A stretch of DNA of 64,000 nucleotides from Alphaproteobacteria bacterium. Lineage in GTDB: Bacteria; Pseudomonadota; Alphaproteobacteria; UBA828. Below are positions 1-9,408 of the stretch, one piece after another. Each line of letters begins with the position of its first letter. Position 1 is the stretch's first letter. The notes beneath the pieces are model-generated. The model worked only from the letters and a program-made list of their open reading frames with translations. It had not been told where the DNA came from and did no database searches. The DNA lies in assembly GCA_022820945.1 (NCBI GenBank), contig JAJEEP010000093.1, positions 25,232 through 89,231 of the forward strand, written 5' to 3'. A program made the translations under genes and the position numbers.

Positions 1-66
1 GAGGATTACCACCAGCAGTATTTCGAGAAGAACCGGCGCATCCGCTCCGGCCTCTTCCGCGTTTGA
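1..66 (+). CDS. C-terminal end of an unidentified protein (partial)
   Basis: The frame is open from the first base of the window and closes at TGA 64-66, giving the last 21 residues of a protein whose start lies outside. The tail begins EDYHQQYFEKN, which resembles the stretch near the end of MsrA methionine sulfoxide reductases. MsrA proteins normally continue differently after this point, so the match is only suggestive. The next gene, pmbA, starts 49 bases downstream on the same strand. Confidence 0.4.
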   Translation, partial: EDYHQQYFEKNRRIRSGLFRV

Positions 67-115
67 CCGGCATCGCCGCCTCTCCAAGAGTGCCTGCGGC
101 CGTACCCTTGCGCTG

Positions 116-1465
116 ATGGCAACCACCGGGGCTGCTGAGCCCCTGAACCTGCTGGAGGGGCTGATCGCCCGCGCCCGGCGCCTCGGCGCCGACGCCGCCG
201 ACGCAGTGCTCCTGAAGAGCAGCGCGCTCGACGCCGGATGCCGCCTGGGCGAGCCCGAGGAGCTCACCCGGGCGGAGAGCCGTGACCTCGGCTTGCGTGT
301 CTTTGTCGGCGCCCGGCAGGCCAACGTTTCCACCACCGACCTCTCTGAAAGCGCGCTCGCGCCTCTTGCCGAGCGGGCAATCGCCATGGCGCGCGCGGTC
401 CCGGAGGATCCCTACGCCGGACTCGCCGACCCGGCGCGGCTCGCACGGGACTGGCCCTCCCTTGACCTCGCCGATGCAGGGGAGCCCGGCCCGGACGACC
501 TGATGGAGCGCGCGCTGGCGGCCGAGGACGCGGCCCGCGCCGTCGCCGGAGTCTCCAACTCCGAAGGCGCCGGAGCCGGCTGGGGCCGGTCGGAGGCGAT
601 GCTCGTGACCAGCGACGGCTTCGCCGGCGGTTACGCGAGCAGTCGGTATTCGGTGAGTGCCGCGGCGTTGGCCGGCGAAGGCACCGCGATGGAGCGCGAC
701 TACTGGTGGTCGTCGGCAGTGCACGAAGCCGACCTGGAGGACCCCGCGGCGGTCGGCCGTCGCGCCGGAGAGCGCGCGGTGCGCCGCCTCGGCGCTCGCA
801 AGGCGCAATCGGGCCAGGTGCCCGTGCTCTACGATCCTCGTGTCGCCGGCGGGCTGCTCTCCCACCTCGCAGGCGCGATCTCCGGCCCGTCCATCTCGCG
901 CGGAACGAGCTTTCTGAAGGACGCGCTGGAAACTGCAGTGTTCGCGCCCGGCATCACCGTCGTGGACGACCCGCACCGGACGCGGGGGCTGCGCTCGCGC
1001 CCGTTCGACGGCGAGGGTGTGGCCACGGAGCGGCGTGCGATCGTCGCCGACGGTGTGCTGCAAACCTGGCTCCTCGACAGCCGCTCGGCCCGCCAGCTCG
1101 GGCTCGCCAGCACTGGCCATGCGACGCGCGGCACCGGCGGCCCCCCCTCGCCCACCTGTTCCAACCTGTGGCTGGAACCGGGCGTGGACAGCGCCGAGGC
1201 GCTCATCGGCGGCGTGGAGAGCGGCCTCTACGTCACCGAGCTGATCGGCATGGGCGTGAACCAGGTAACCGGCGATTACAGTCGGGGCGCTGCCGGGTTC
1301 TGGATCGAGAAGGGCGAAATCGCCTACCCGGTGAGCGAGGTCACCGTCGCCGGCAGTCTCAAGGAGATGTTCCGCCAGCTTACCCCGGCCAGCGATCTCG
1401 TGTTTCGCTATGGGGTCGACAGCCCCACCGTGCGCATCGACGGCATGACGGTCGCCGGGCGCTGA
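116..1465 (+). CDS. pmbA: TldD/PmbA family metalloprotease subunit (PmbA/TldE)
   Basis: The 449-residue product matches the TldE/PmbA half of the TldD-TldE protease, a cytoplasmic complex that trims unfolded peptides and, in some bacteria, matures modified peptides such as microcins. The N-terminal third has the family pattern of a helix followed by GLRVFVGARQANVSTTDLS, and the C-terminal half holds the conserved GGLLSHLAGAISG and ITGMGVNQVTGDYSRGAAGFWIE-type segments. No HExxxH zinc motif is visible, as expected for TldE; TldD carries that site and is not in this window. Length is normal for the family. The start ATG follows a short non-coding gap after the preceding stop. Confidence 0.9.
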   Translation: MATTGAAEPLNLLEGLIARARRLGADAADAVLLKSSALDAGCRLGEPEELTRAESRDLGLRVFVGARQANVSTTDLSESALAPLAERAIAMARAVPEDPYAGLADPARLARDWPSLDLADAGEPGPDDLMERALAAEDAARAVAGVSNSEGAGAGWGRSEAMLVTSDGFAGGYASSRYSVSAAALAGEGTAMERDYWWSSAVHEADLEDPAAVGRRAGERAVRRLGARKAQSGQVPVLYDPRVAGGLLSHLAGAISGPSISRGTSFLKDALETAVFAPGITVVDDPHRTRGLRSRPFDGEGVATERRAIVADGVLQTWLLDSRSARQLGLASTGHATRGTGGPPSPTCSNLWLEPGVDSAEALIGGVESGLYVTELIGMGVNQVTGDYSRGAAGFWIEKGEIAYPVSEVTVAGSLKEMFRQLTPASDLVFRYGVDSPTVRIDGMTVAGR

Positions 1466-1577
1466 GCTCCGCCGGCGCTTTTTCGCCTGGTATGCTACGG
1501 TTGGAGCCCATGCACCGGCCGTGCTATGGGGTTGATTTCAAGCGTTTAGGCGCTGGCGCCTGAACCGGGCGAAAGCC

Positions 1578-3356
1578 GTGGAGCGATCCGACCCACCCCC
1601 TCGACCAGGCTCGACGAGGCACCTCTTGGTCCGCCTCGTGCGCGACCACGTGCGCCCCTACGTGGGCCGGTTGGCGCTCGCCGTGCTCTGCATGGCCTTC
1701 GCCGCCGGCTCCACGGCGGCGCTCGCTTATCTCATGGAGCCCGTTCTGGACCAGATCTTTCTGGAGAAGGACCGCACGCTGCTGATCGTGGTGCCCGTCG
1801 CGGTGATCGGGATCACGCTGATCCGGGGTGCCGCCACTTACGGGCAGGCGGTGCTAATGGCCTTCGTCGGGCAGCGCGTCATCGCCGATCTGCAGAGCCG
1901 GGTCTTCGCTCACATCCTTCGATTCGACCTCGCCTTCTTCCAGGACACGGCATCCGGCCGGTTGGTTTCTCGGCTCACCAACGACGTCAACATGATGCGC
2001 AACGCCGTCTCGAACGCGCTCACCGGTATGGTCAAGGATTCGCTGACCCTCCTGTTCCTGATCGGCGTGATGTTCGAGAAGGACTGGAAGCTTGCGCTGA
2101 TCGCCTGTGTGGTCTTCCCCATCGCGATCTACCCGATCTCGAAGATCGGCCGGCGCATGCGCAAGGTCTCGACCTCGGCGCTCAACGAACTCGGCCTCTT
2201 CACCGCGCGGCTCAACGAGACATTTCAGGGCGCGCGCCACGTCAAGGCGTACAACCGCGAGCGCTTCGAATCCGCGCGCACCGACCTCCTGATCGAGAGT
2301 GTCTTCCGCCTGATCTTCAAGCAGCAGCGCGTGCGGGCCGCCGCGACACCGATCATGGAAACACTCGGCGGTCTGTTCATCGCGCTGCTGATCCTCTATG
2401 GCGGCTGGCAAGTGATCGGGGGCGCGCTCACGCCCGGCGCATTCTTCGCCTTCGTCACCGCCATGCTGCTCGCCTATCGGCCGCTCAAGGCGCTCGCCAA
2501 CCTCAACACCAGCCTGCAGGAAGGCCTCGCCGCCAGCCAGCGCGTGTTCGACCTGCTGGACACCGAGCCCCGCATCGCCGAAGCCCCGGATGCGCGCCCT
2601 CTCAAGGTCACGGGAGGCGCCATCGCGCTGGAGAGTGTGAGCTTCTCCTACCCGAACGGCACGCGGGCCCTCCACGATGTGCGCCTCGATATCCCGGCAG
2701 GAGAGACGGTCGCGCTCGTCGGCCCTTCTGGCGCAGGGAAGTCCACGGTGCTGAACCTGATCCCTCGGTTCTACGACGTGGACGAGGGAACGGTCAGCAT
2801 CGACGGAACCGACGTCCGCGCGGCGACGATCGAGAGCGTGCGCGACGCGGTGGCGCTGGTGAGCCAGGAGGCGGTTCTGTTCGATGACAGCGTCCGCGCC
2901 AACATCGCCTACGGGCGCATCGACGCCAGCGACGATGACATCGTGGCGGCTGCGCAAACGGCAGGTGCCGATCGCTTCATCCGGGAACTGCCCGATGGCT
3001 ACGACACGATCATCGGCGAGCATGGGGTCAAGCTCTCCGGCGGGCAGCGGCAGCGGCTCTCCATTGCCCGCGCCATGCTCAAGGATGCGCCCATCCTGCT
3101 GCTCGACGAGGCAACAAGCGCGCTCGACGCCGAATCCGAGCGGCAGGTGCAGGAGGCGTTGCGCAGCCTGATGCGAGGCCGCACGACCCTGGTCATTGCC
3201 CACCGTCTCTCCACGGTCCAAGAGGCTGACCGGATTTACGTCCTGGAGCGCGGTAGGCTCGCGGAAACGGGTACGCATCGCTCGCTGCTGGCAGCGAGCG
3301 GGGTCTATGCGCGGCTTCATGCCGTGCAGTTCGCCGCGGGCATGGCCGCCGAGTAG
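1578..3356 (+). CDS. msbA: MsbA-type lipid/multidrug exporter, ABC transmembrane-ATPase fusion
   Basis: The 592-residue protein is a half-transporter of the ABCB/MsbA type, expected to flip lipid A-core or other lipids across the inner membrane as a homodimer. Residues 1-320 hold about six membrane helices; the ATPase follows with Walker A GPSGAGKST at about residue 381, signature LSGGQRQR, Walker B ILLLDEATSALD and the H-loop IAHRLST. The start is GTG. The gene heads a block of envelope genes (acyltransferase, waaA, lpxK, lpxL-like) spaced by 2 bases or overlapping, which supports lipid A export over drug export. Substrate is inferred from context only. Confidence 0.85.
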   Translation: MERSDPPPRPGSTRHLLVRLVRDHVRPYVGRLALAVLCMAFAAGSTAALAYLMEPVLDQIFLEKDRTLLIVVPVAVIGITLIRGAATYGQAVLMAFVGQRVIADLQSRVFAHILRFDLAFFQDTASGRLVSRLTNDVNMMRNAVSNALTGMVKDSLTLLFLIGVMFEKDWKLALIACVVFPIAIYPISKIGRRMRKVSTSALNELGLFTARLNETFQGARHVKAYNRERFESARTDLLIESVFRLIFKQQRVRAAATPIMETLGGLFIALLILYGGWQVIGGALTPGAFFAFVTAMLLAYRPLKALANLNTSLQEGLAASQRVFDLLDTEPRIAEAPDARPLKVTGGAIALESVSFSYPNGTRALHDVRLDIPAGETVALVGPSGAGKSTVLNLIPRFYDVDEGTVSIDGTDVRAATIESVRDAVALVSQEAVLFDDSVRANIAYGRIDASDDDIVAAAQTAGADRFIRELPDGYDTIIGEHGVKLSGGQRQRLSIARAMLKDAPILLLDEATSALDAESERQVQEALRSLMRGRTTLVIAHRLSTVQEADRIYVLERGRLAETGTHRSLLAASGVYARLHAVQFAAGMAAE

Positions 3357-3358
3357 GC

Positions 3359-4111
3359 ATGGCTCTCGGCAAGCGCGTCACGCGCAGCCGGCTCGGGCGC
3401 GCCGTGCTCGTCTGGCTCTACGCGCGCTTTGCGAGCTTCGTCTTCGCCACGACCCGCTGGCGGATTCACGGCCGCGAGGACGCCGAGGCGCTAATGGGCG
3501 CGGGCCAACCCTTCATCTGCGCTTTTTGGCACGGCCGGCTGATGCTGGGACCGCATGGCTGGCCCAGGGGTACGCCGATCCACGTCATGATCTCCCGCCA
3601 CCGCGACGGCGAGAATATCGCGCGGGCGACGCGGCACCTGGGCGTGGTGCCGGTCCGCGGCTCGCGCACGCGCGGTGGCGTGGCGGCCGGCCGCGCTGCG
3701 CTCCGCGTGCTGAAAGGGGGTGGCTATGTTGCCATCAGCCCGGACGGGCCGCGCGGCCCCCGGATGCGCGTGCAACCCGGGATTATTACGTTGGCGCGTC
3801 TTTCCGGTGTGCCGATCGTGCCATACACCTATGCAGTCTCGCGGCGCGCGGCGGCGAACAGCTGGGATCGCTTCTTGATCGCGCTGCCCTTCGGCCGCGG
3901 CGTCTATCTGTGGGGGCCGCCGCTCCATGTCGCTGCGGATGCCGACGAGATCGCGAGGGAGCGCGCGCGCTTGACCCTGGAGGAGCGGCTCAATGCTCTG
4001 ACTGCCGAAGCCGACCGCATGGTGGGCGCGGAGCCGATCGAGCCGGCCGGGGACGCCGCACAAGCGGGCCAAAGCCGCACCGGCGCTGCGACGGGTTCTG
4101 CGCGTCCATGA
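3359..4111 (+). CDS. DUF374 family lysophospholipid acyltransferase-like protein
   Basis: The product (250 residues) belongs to the LPLAT superfamily, DUF374 branch, often found beside waaA in alphaproteobacteria. It shows an N-terminal membrane-associated helix, the acyltransferase block FWHGRLML (the usual HGR catalytic region), and the phosphate/glycerol-binding block SPDGPRGP. It starts 2 bases after msbA, and its stop overlaps the waaA start as ATGA, so the genes are translationally coupled. The likely role is acyl transfer or remodelling on a lipid A or phospholipid intermediate; the substrate cannot be told from the sequence. Confidence 0.82.
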   Translation: MALGKRVTRSRLGRAVLVWLYARFASFVFATTRWRIHGREDAEALMGAGQPFICAFWHGRLMLGPHGWPRGTPIHVMISRHRDGENIARATRHLGVVPVRGSRTRGGVAAGRAALRVLKGGGYVAISPDGPRGPRMRVQPGIITLARLSGVPIVPYTYAVSRRAAANSWDRFLIALPFGRGVYLWGPPLHVAADADEIARERARLTLEERLNALTAEADRMVGAEPIEPAGDAAQAGQSRTGAATGSARP

Positions 4112-5421
4112 TCGAAGCCCTGATCACGCCGCGTAGCTACCGCTGCGCTAGTTTGTTGGCCACGCCGGTGGTCAATGCCTGGCTCGCCCACCGCCGCCGT
4201 CGGGGCAAAGAGGACGAGGCGCGCTTCGGCGAGAGGTTGGGGCGGCCCGGTCTGCCCCGGCCCGAGGGGCGGCTGCTCTGGATGCATGCAGTGAGCGTTG
4301 GCGAGAGCCTGTCCCTGCTGCCTCTAGTCGAGCGTGTGCGCGACGCGTTCCCTGACGTTCATGTGCTGATCACCTCCGGCACCGTCACGTCCGCGCAGCT
4401 GCTGCGCGAGAGACTTCCGGCCGGCGTTCTCCATCAATTTGCCCCGGTGGACCGGCCTAGTGCGGTGCGACGATTTGCCGGGCACTGGCGACCGGATCTT
4501 GCGGTCTGGGTAGAATCGGAGCTTTGGCCCAACCTCGTCCTGGAGACCGCCGGCCGCGGCATCCCCTTGCTGTTGGTCAACGCGCGCATGTCCGCCCGTT
4601 CCGGCGAACGTTGGCGACGAGCGCCGCACTTGTGCCAGCCCCTGCTCGCAGCCTTCACCGGCGTCTTGGCGCAGACTGAGGCGGACGCGGCGCGCTTTCG
4701 CGCGCTCGGTGCGCGAAACGTCGCGGTTCGCGGCAACCTCAAGAACGACGCGCGACCCCTGCCGGCGGATGACCATGCCGTTGAAGACCTCAGACGGGCC
4801 ATCGGCGGCCGGCCTCGCTGGATCGCGGCCAGCACCCACGAGGGCGAGGAGGCGGCCGTTGCCGAGGCGGCTCGCGCCTTAAGTCAAGTCTTTCCCAATC
4901 TGCTTACGATCCTCGCGCCGCGTCACCCGGAGCGGGGCGCGGCCGTGACCGAGATGCTGGAGCGCCGAGGCCTCGTCACAGCCAGGCGCTCGGCGAACAG
5001 TGCGATCGCGTCGGCGACCGCCGTCTATCTCATCGATACGCTGGGTGAGCTCGGCTTGGTCTATCGCCTCGCCGACATCGCCTTCGTCGGCGGCTCGCTT
5101 GCGCCCCATGGCGGGCACAACCCGCTGGAGCCGGCGCGGCTCGACTGCGCGCTCATTGCGGGCCCGCACACGGAGAATTTTGCGGAGGCGTACGCCGCGC
5201 TGGAGCACGCCGGTGCGCTCAACCGGGTGAACGACGCGGATGCTCTCGCCGGCGCCGTGCGCGCCTTGCTGGAAGACGAGCGCGCGCAGTCCACCTACTC
5301 GACCACCGCGCGCGAGGCCGCGGCGGCGCTCGGCGGTGCGGCCGAGGCAGCGCTCGGCCTGATCCGCGACCACCTTGAACCCAGCGGCGACGATGCGCGC
5401 GCCCGCGTTCTGGGCGGCTGA
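4108..5421 (+). CDS. waaA: 3-deoxy-D-manno-octulosonic acid (Kdo) transferase
   Basis: WaaA adds Kdo from CMP-Kdo to lipid IVA at the inner membrane. The 437-residue protein has the N-terminal membrane anchor, the acceptor-side HAVSVGE motif and the C-terminal GT-B motif APHGGHNPLEPA that binds CMP-Kdo. The same frame is open well upstream, but the ATG at 4108 overlaps the stop of the preceding acyltransferase and gives the normal length and N-terminus for the family, so that start is chosen. It is followed by lpxK, with a 29-base overlap. Mono- or bifunctionality cannot be read from the sequence. Confidence 0.92.
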   Translation: MIEALITPRSYRCASLLATPVVNAWLAHRRRRGKEDEARFGERLGRPGLPRPEGRLLWMHAVSVGESLSLLPLVERVRDAFPDVHVLITSGTVTSAQLLRERLPAGVLHQFAPVDRPSAVRRFAGHWRPDLAVWVESELWPNLVLETAGRGIPLLLVNARMSARSGERWRRAPHLCQPLLAAFTGVLAQTEADAARFRALGARNVAVRGNLKNDARPLPADDHAVEDLRRAIGGRPRWIAASTHEGEEAAVAEAARALSQVFPNLLTILAPRHPERGAAVTEMLERRGLVTARRSANSAIASATAVYLIDTLGELGLVYRLADIAFVGGSLAPHGGHNPLEPARLDCALIAGPHTENFAEAYAALEHAGALNRVNDADALAGAVRALLEDERAQSTYSTTAREAAAALGGAAEAALGLIRDHLEPSGDDARARVLGG

Positions 5422-6385
5422 GCGCGGCGGTGTCGCCGCCGCCGCGCTGACGCCCTTCTCCTGGCTCTACCGCCTCGGCGCAAGGAGCCACGCCGCTCTG
5501 GCTCGACCGTCGAGAGTCGAGCGTCCGGTAATTTGCGTCGGTAATTTCACCGTGGGTGGTGCAGGCAAGACCCCCACCGTTCTCGCCCTCGCCGCGCTGT
5601 TGGCGGAGGAGGGTATCCGCCCGCATATCCTCACGCGCGGCTATGGCGGTAGCCAGCGGGGCCCGCTCAGGGTCGATCCAGCCCAGCACGGCGCTGATGC
5701 GGTCGGCGACGAGGCGTTGTTGCTGGCGCGGGCGGCGCCGACCTGGCTTTGCCGCGACCGGCCGGCGGGAGCCGCCGCCGCGGTGTCCGCAGGCGCGGAC
5801 TTGCTGCTTATGGACGACGGCATGCAGACGCCGGGCTTGGCGAAGGACTGTTGCATCGCGGTCGTGGATGGCGGCGCTGGCTTCGGCAATGGCCGCCTGT
5901 TACCCGCCGGGCCGTTGCGCGAGCCGCTCGCCAGCGGGCTTGGCCGCGCGCATGCGTTGGTTCTGATCGGCGTCGATCGAGAGGGCGCACTCGCGACTCT
6001 TGGGTCGCACGACCTGCCGGTGATCGAGGCTTCGCTGGTGCCCGGCAACGAGGTTAGGGCGCTCCGCGAACGGCCGGTCGTTGCCTTCGCCGGGATCGGG
6101 CGGCCGGAGAAGTTTTTCGAGACGCTGGTAGAAAGCGGCTGCAACGTGATCGCGCGCCATGCTTTCCCGGATCACCACCGCTACAAGCCGGGAGAGATCG
6201 CGGCTATCGTCGATTACGCGAATGAGCGGGACGCCGTGACGGTGACGACCGAGAAAGACCATGTGCGGCTGCCGCCGGACGCGAAAGCGATGGTTCGCAC
6301 CCTGCCCGTGACTCTGACTTGGCGTAGTCCATCGGAGCCGCGCGAACTGCTAGCGCCGCTCGTGGAGCGCTGCCGCAGTGGCTAA
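5393..6385 (+). CDS. lpxK: Tetraacyldisaccharide 4'-kinase
   Basis: LpxK phosphorylates the 4' position of the lipid A disaccharide at the inner membrane, producing lipid IVA. The 330-residue protein has the N-terminal RAPAFW segment, the P-loop GGAGKTP in the block starting VICVGNFTVGG, the LTRGYGG motif and the DDGMQ-like catalytic stretch. ATG 5393 is preferred over the in-frame TTG at 5375 because LpxK proteins normally begin with this segment. The gene overlaps the end of waaA and the beginning of the lpxL-like gene, consistent with one envelope operon. Confidence 0.92.
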   Translation: MRAPAFWAAERGGVAAAALTPFSWLYRLGARSHAALARPSRVERPVICVGNFTVGGAGKTPTVLALAALLAEEGIRPHILTRGYGGSQRGPLRVDPAQHGADAVGDEALLLARAAPTWLCRDRPAGAAAAVSAGADLLLMDDGMQTPGLAKDCCIAVVDGGAGFGNGRLLPAGPLREPLASGLGRAHALVLIGVDREGALATLGSHDLPVIEASLVPGNEVRALRERPVVAFAGIGRPEKFFETLVESGCNVIARHAFPDHHRYKPGEIAAIVDYANERDAVTVTTEKDHVRLPPDAKAMVRTLPVTLTWRSPSEPRELLAPLVERCRSG

Positions 6386-7268
6386 GAGAGGGCCGGCACG
6401 CGCCGCAAGGCACATGGGTGAGGCCGCCGCCGCCCATCTCCTTTTCGGGCTGCTCGGCGCGCTGCCTGTGGGGTGGGCGTCGGCCCTGGGAGCCGTTCTG
6501 GGCGGTTCCATCGGACCCATGCTCCCGGTCCACAAGCAGGGCCTGAACAATCTCACCCGGGCACTGCCTGAACTTTCGCCGGCCGATATCCAGCACTGTG
6601 CCCGCCGCATGTGGCGTCATCTCGGCCGTGTCGCTGCGGAATACCCGCATCTCCACCGCTTTTCCGTCGATGCGCCCGGCGGGCGGGTCGAACTCGTCGG
6701 TCGCGTCCACCTGGACGAGGCCAAGCGCTCCGATTCCGGTGGGATCTTCTTTTCGGGCCACATCGGCAACTGGGAGATCGCCGCGCTCACGCTGGAGCAA
6801 GGTGGAATCCCGGCAACCGTCGTCTACAGGGCGGCAAACAACCCGATCGTCGACCGCATGATCTCGCGGATCAGGGGTGCGGTCATGCAGCACCTCGTGC
6901 CCAAGGGCCACGATGGCACGCGGGAACTGGTACGCACGCTGGGCGCTGGCAAGCATGTTGCTCTCCTGGTGGATCAGAAGCTTAACACCGGCATCCCGGT
7001 CCCCTTCTTCGGCCGCGATGCCATGACCGCGCCTGCCGTGGCGACGTTTGCGCTGCGCTACGACTGCCCGGTGTGGCCGATCAGGGTGGAACGGCTTGAC
7101 GGTGCGACCTTCCGGGTCACCGCGTATCCCAAGCTCGCCATGCCTGAGGAGGGGACGCGGGAGGAACGCATCCGCGCGATCACGATCGCCATCAATCAGG
7201 TTCTTGAAGACTGGATCCGCGAACGGCCCGAGCAGTGGCTGTGGCTGCACCGGCGCTGGCCAGATTGA
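6378..7268 (+). CDS. lpxL: Lipid A late acyltransferase, LpxL/HtrB-like
   Basis: The 296-residue protein is a lysophospholipid acyltransferase of the LpxL/LpxM family, which transfers a secondary acyl chain to Kdo2-lipid IVA. It has an N-terminal hydrophobic anchor and the catalytic HX4E motif in GHIGNWE, followed by the VYRAANNPIVD and LVDQK blocks. It starts with GTG and overlaps the 3' end of lpxK by 8 bases. It is the last gene of the lipid A block; a strong promoter for ribosomal protein genes follows. Which acyl chain it adds is not evident, so the gene symbol is given at family level. Confidence 0.86.
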   Translation: MAKRGPARAARHMGEAAAAHLLFGLLGALPVGWASALGAVLGGSIGPMLPVHKQGLNNLTRALPELSPADIQHCARRMWRHLGRVAAEYPHLHRFSVDAPGGRVELVGRVHLDEAKRSDSGGIFFSGHIGNWEIAALTLEQGGIPATVVYRAANNPIVDRMISRIRGAVMQHLVPKGHDGTRELVRTLGAGKHVALLVDQKLNTGIPVPFFGRDAMTAPAVATFALRYDCPVWPIRVERLDGATFRVTAYPKLAMPEEGTREERIRAITIAINQVLEDWIRERPEQWLWLHRRWPD

Positions 7269-7290
7269 GGAACGCCGCCACCACCGCCGA

Positions 7291-7318
7291 TTGACACCGG
7301 GGACGCCCGGCCTATAGT
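7291..7318 (+). promoter_or_regulatory. Sigma-70-type promoter of the rplU-rpmA operon
   Basis: A perfect -35 box TTGACA (7291-7296) is separated by 16 bases from TATAGT (7313-7318). It lies in the gap after the lipid A block and about 40 bases upstream of the L21 start. The spacer contains the short inverted repeat CCGGG/CCCGG (7297-7301 and 7306-7310). It is the best-looking promoter in the window. Confidence 0.75.
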
Positions 7319-7329
7319 GCGCCCGCTGC

Positions 7330-7348
7330 GGGGAGCGCCCCGCTCCCC
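7330..7348 (+). promoter_or_regulatory. Leader hairpin upstream of rplU
   Basis: GGGGAGCG, CCC loop, CGCTCCCC form a perfect 8-bp stem. It sits just after the predicted transcription start of the rplU promoter and 18 bases before the ATG at 7367, so it would occupy most of the 5' leader. It has no T-run and is not a terminator. It could be a ribosomal-protein leader or an mRNA 5' stabiliser; function is inference. Confidence 0.45.
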
Positions 7349-7366
7349 CCAACACGGATGGTTGTC

Positions 7367-8086
7367 ATGTTCGCTGTGGTTCGCTCTGGCGGGAAGCAAT
7401 ACCGCGTCGCGCCGGAGGACGTTATCCGGGTGGAACGGCTCAAGGCCGAGGCCGGCGCGACGATCGAGCTCGGCGAGGTTCTGGCGATGAGCGACGGCGA
7501 GACGGTCTCGCTCGGCCAGCCGCTGGTCGAGGGCGCGCGGGTGGCGGCCACGGTCGTCGAGCACACGCGCGGCGAGAAGATCATCGTCTTCCGCAAGAAA
7601 CGGCGGAAGAACCATCGCCGCAAGCGCGGGCACCGACAGGAGCTGACCGTTCTCCGCATCGACGAAATTCTGGCGGCGGGCCAGAAGCGGCGCGTGCGCC
7701 GGAAGAAGAAGGCCGCGCCGGCGGAAGGCGAAGAGGCAACCGGGGCAAAGACCAAGAGGTCGACGAAGGCGAAGGCCGCTGCCAAGCCGAGGCCCCGGAA
7801 GAAGCCGGCCGCCAAGGCAGAGCCGGCCGAGGAGTCCGCACCCCCGCCTGCCGAAGCGGCGACCCCGGAGCCGGCCGAGCCGCCGGTCGAGGAAGCCGCT
7901 ACGCCGCCAGCAGACGATGCGGCCGATGCGGCAGCCGAGGCGCCAGCTGGCGAGGCGGCTGAGCCCCAGGCAGAAGAAATGACCGATACGCCGGCCGATG
8001 AGTCCCAGGTAGACGAGACGGCCGACACGACGGCCGAAGAGACCGCAGAGGCTTCCGAGGACGAACCGGCGGAGGAGAAAAGCTGA
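7367..8086 (+). CDS. rplU: 50S ribosomal protein L21 with a long charged C-terminal extension
   Basis: The first roughly 105 residues are ordinary bL21: [14 protein letters not shown], then the conserved [16 protein letters not shown] rRNA-binding stretch. After this the reading frame continues for about 130 residues, first Lys/Arg/Ala-rich (KKK, KRSTKAK, KPRPRKK) and then Ala/Glu/Pro/Asp-rich and strongly acidic. The total is 239 residues against about 100 for the usual protein. ATG 7367 matches the family N-terminus; an in-frame ATG at 7358 is possible. The stop overlaps the rpmA start (TGATG). The tail looks disordered; long L21 tails are known in some alphaproteobacteria. Confidence 0.93.
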   Translation: MFAVVRSGGKQYRVAPEDVIRVERLKAEAGATIELGEVLAMSDGETVSLGQPLVEGARVAATVVEHTRGEKIIVFRKKRRKNHRRKRGHRQELTVLRIDEILAAGQKRRVRRKKKAAPAEGEEATGAKTKRSTKAKAAAKPRPRKKPAAKAEPAEESAPPPAEAATPEPAEPPVEEAATPPADDAADAAAEAPAGEAAEPQAEEMTDTPADESQVDETADTTAEETAEASEDEPAEEKS

Positions 8087-8343
8087 TGGCGCACAAGAAG
8101 GCAGGCGGCAGTTCGCGCAACGGCCGGGACACGGCGGGCCGACGCCTCGGCATCAAGAAGTTCGGCGGCGAGGCCGTGATTCCCGGCAACATCATCGCGC
8201 GCCAGCGGGGCACCAAGTGGCACCCCGGTGAGAACGTCGGGATCGGGCGCGATCACACGCTCTTCGCGCTGACCGACGGCCATGTGCGGTTCGCCCGGCG
8301 CAGCGGCGGAAAGACGGTCGTCTCGGTCGAGCCGAGCGCGTAA
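8086..8343 (+). CDS. rpmA: 50S ribosomal protein L27
   Basis: The 85-residue product is bL27, which reaches the peptidyl-transferase centre of the ribosome. It begins [15 protein letters not shown] and contains the conserved [22 protein letters not shown] stretch (shown here in part by [11 protein letters not shown]). No cleavable N-terminal extension of the Firmicutes type is present. The ATG overlaps the rplU stop by one base, so L21 and L27 are coupled. The 57 bases before obgE contain a GC-rich inverted repeat (CGCGCCC/GGGCGCG) without a T-run. Confidence 0.97.
   Translation: MAHKKAGGSSRNGRDTAGRRLGIKKFGGEAVIPGNIIARQRGTKWHPGENVGIGRDHTLFALTDGHVRFARRSGGKTVVSVEPSA

Positions 8344-9407
<1,064 letters not shown>

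Positions 9408-9408
<1 letters not shown>

Noticed and set aside
1854..3320. Long open frame (488 codons) on the minus strand across msbA
   Set aside because: It is the mirror of the ABC transporter coding sequence; its translation is low-complexity Arg/Glu/Asp-rich with no family resemblance.
3196..4107. Upstream extension of the waaA frame (741 codons in total)
   Set aside because: It runs through msbA and the acyltransferase in another frame; the ATGA-coupled start at 4108 fits the family.
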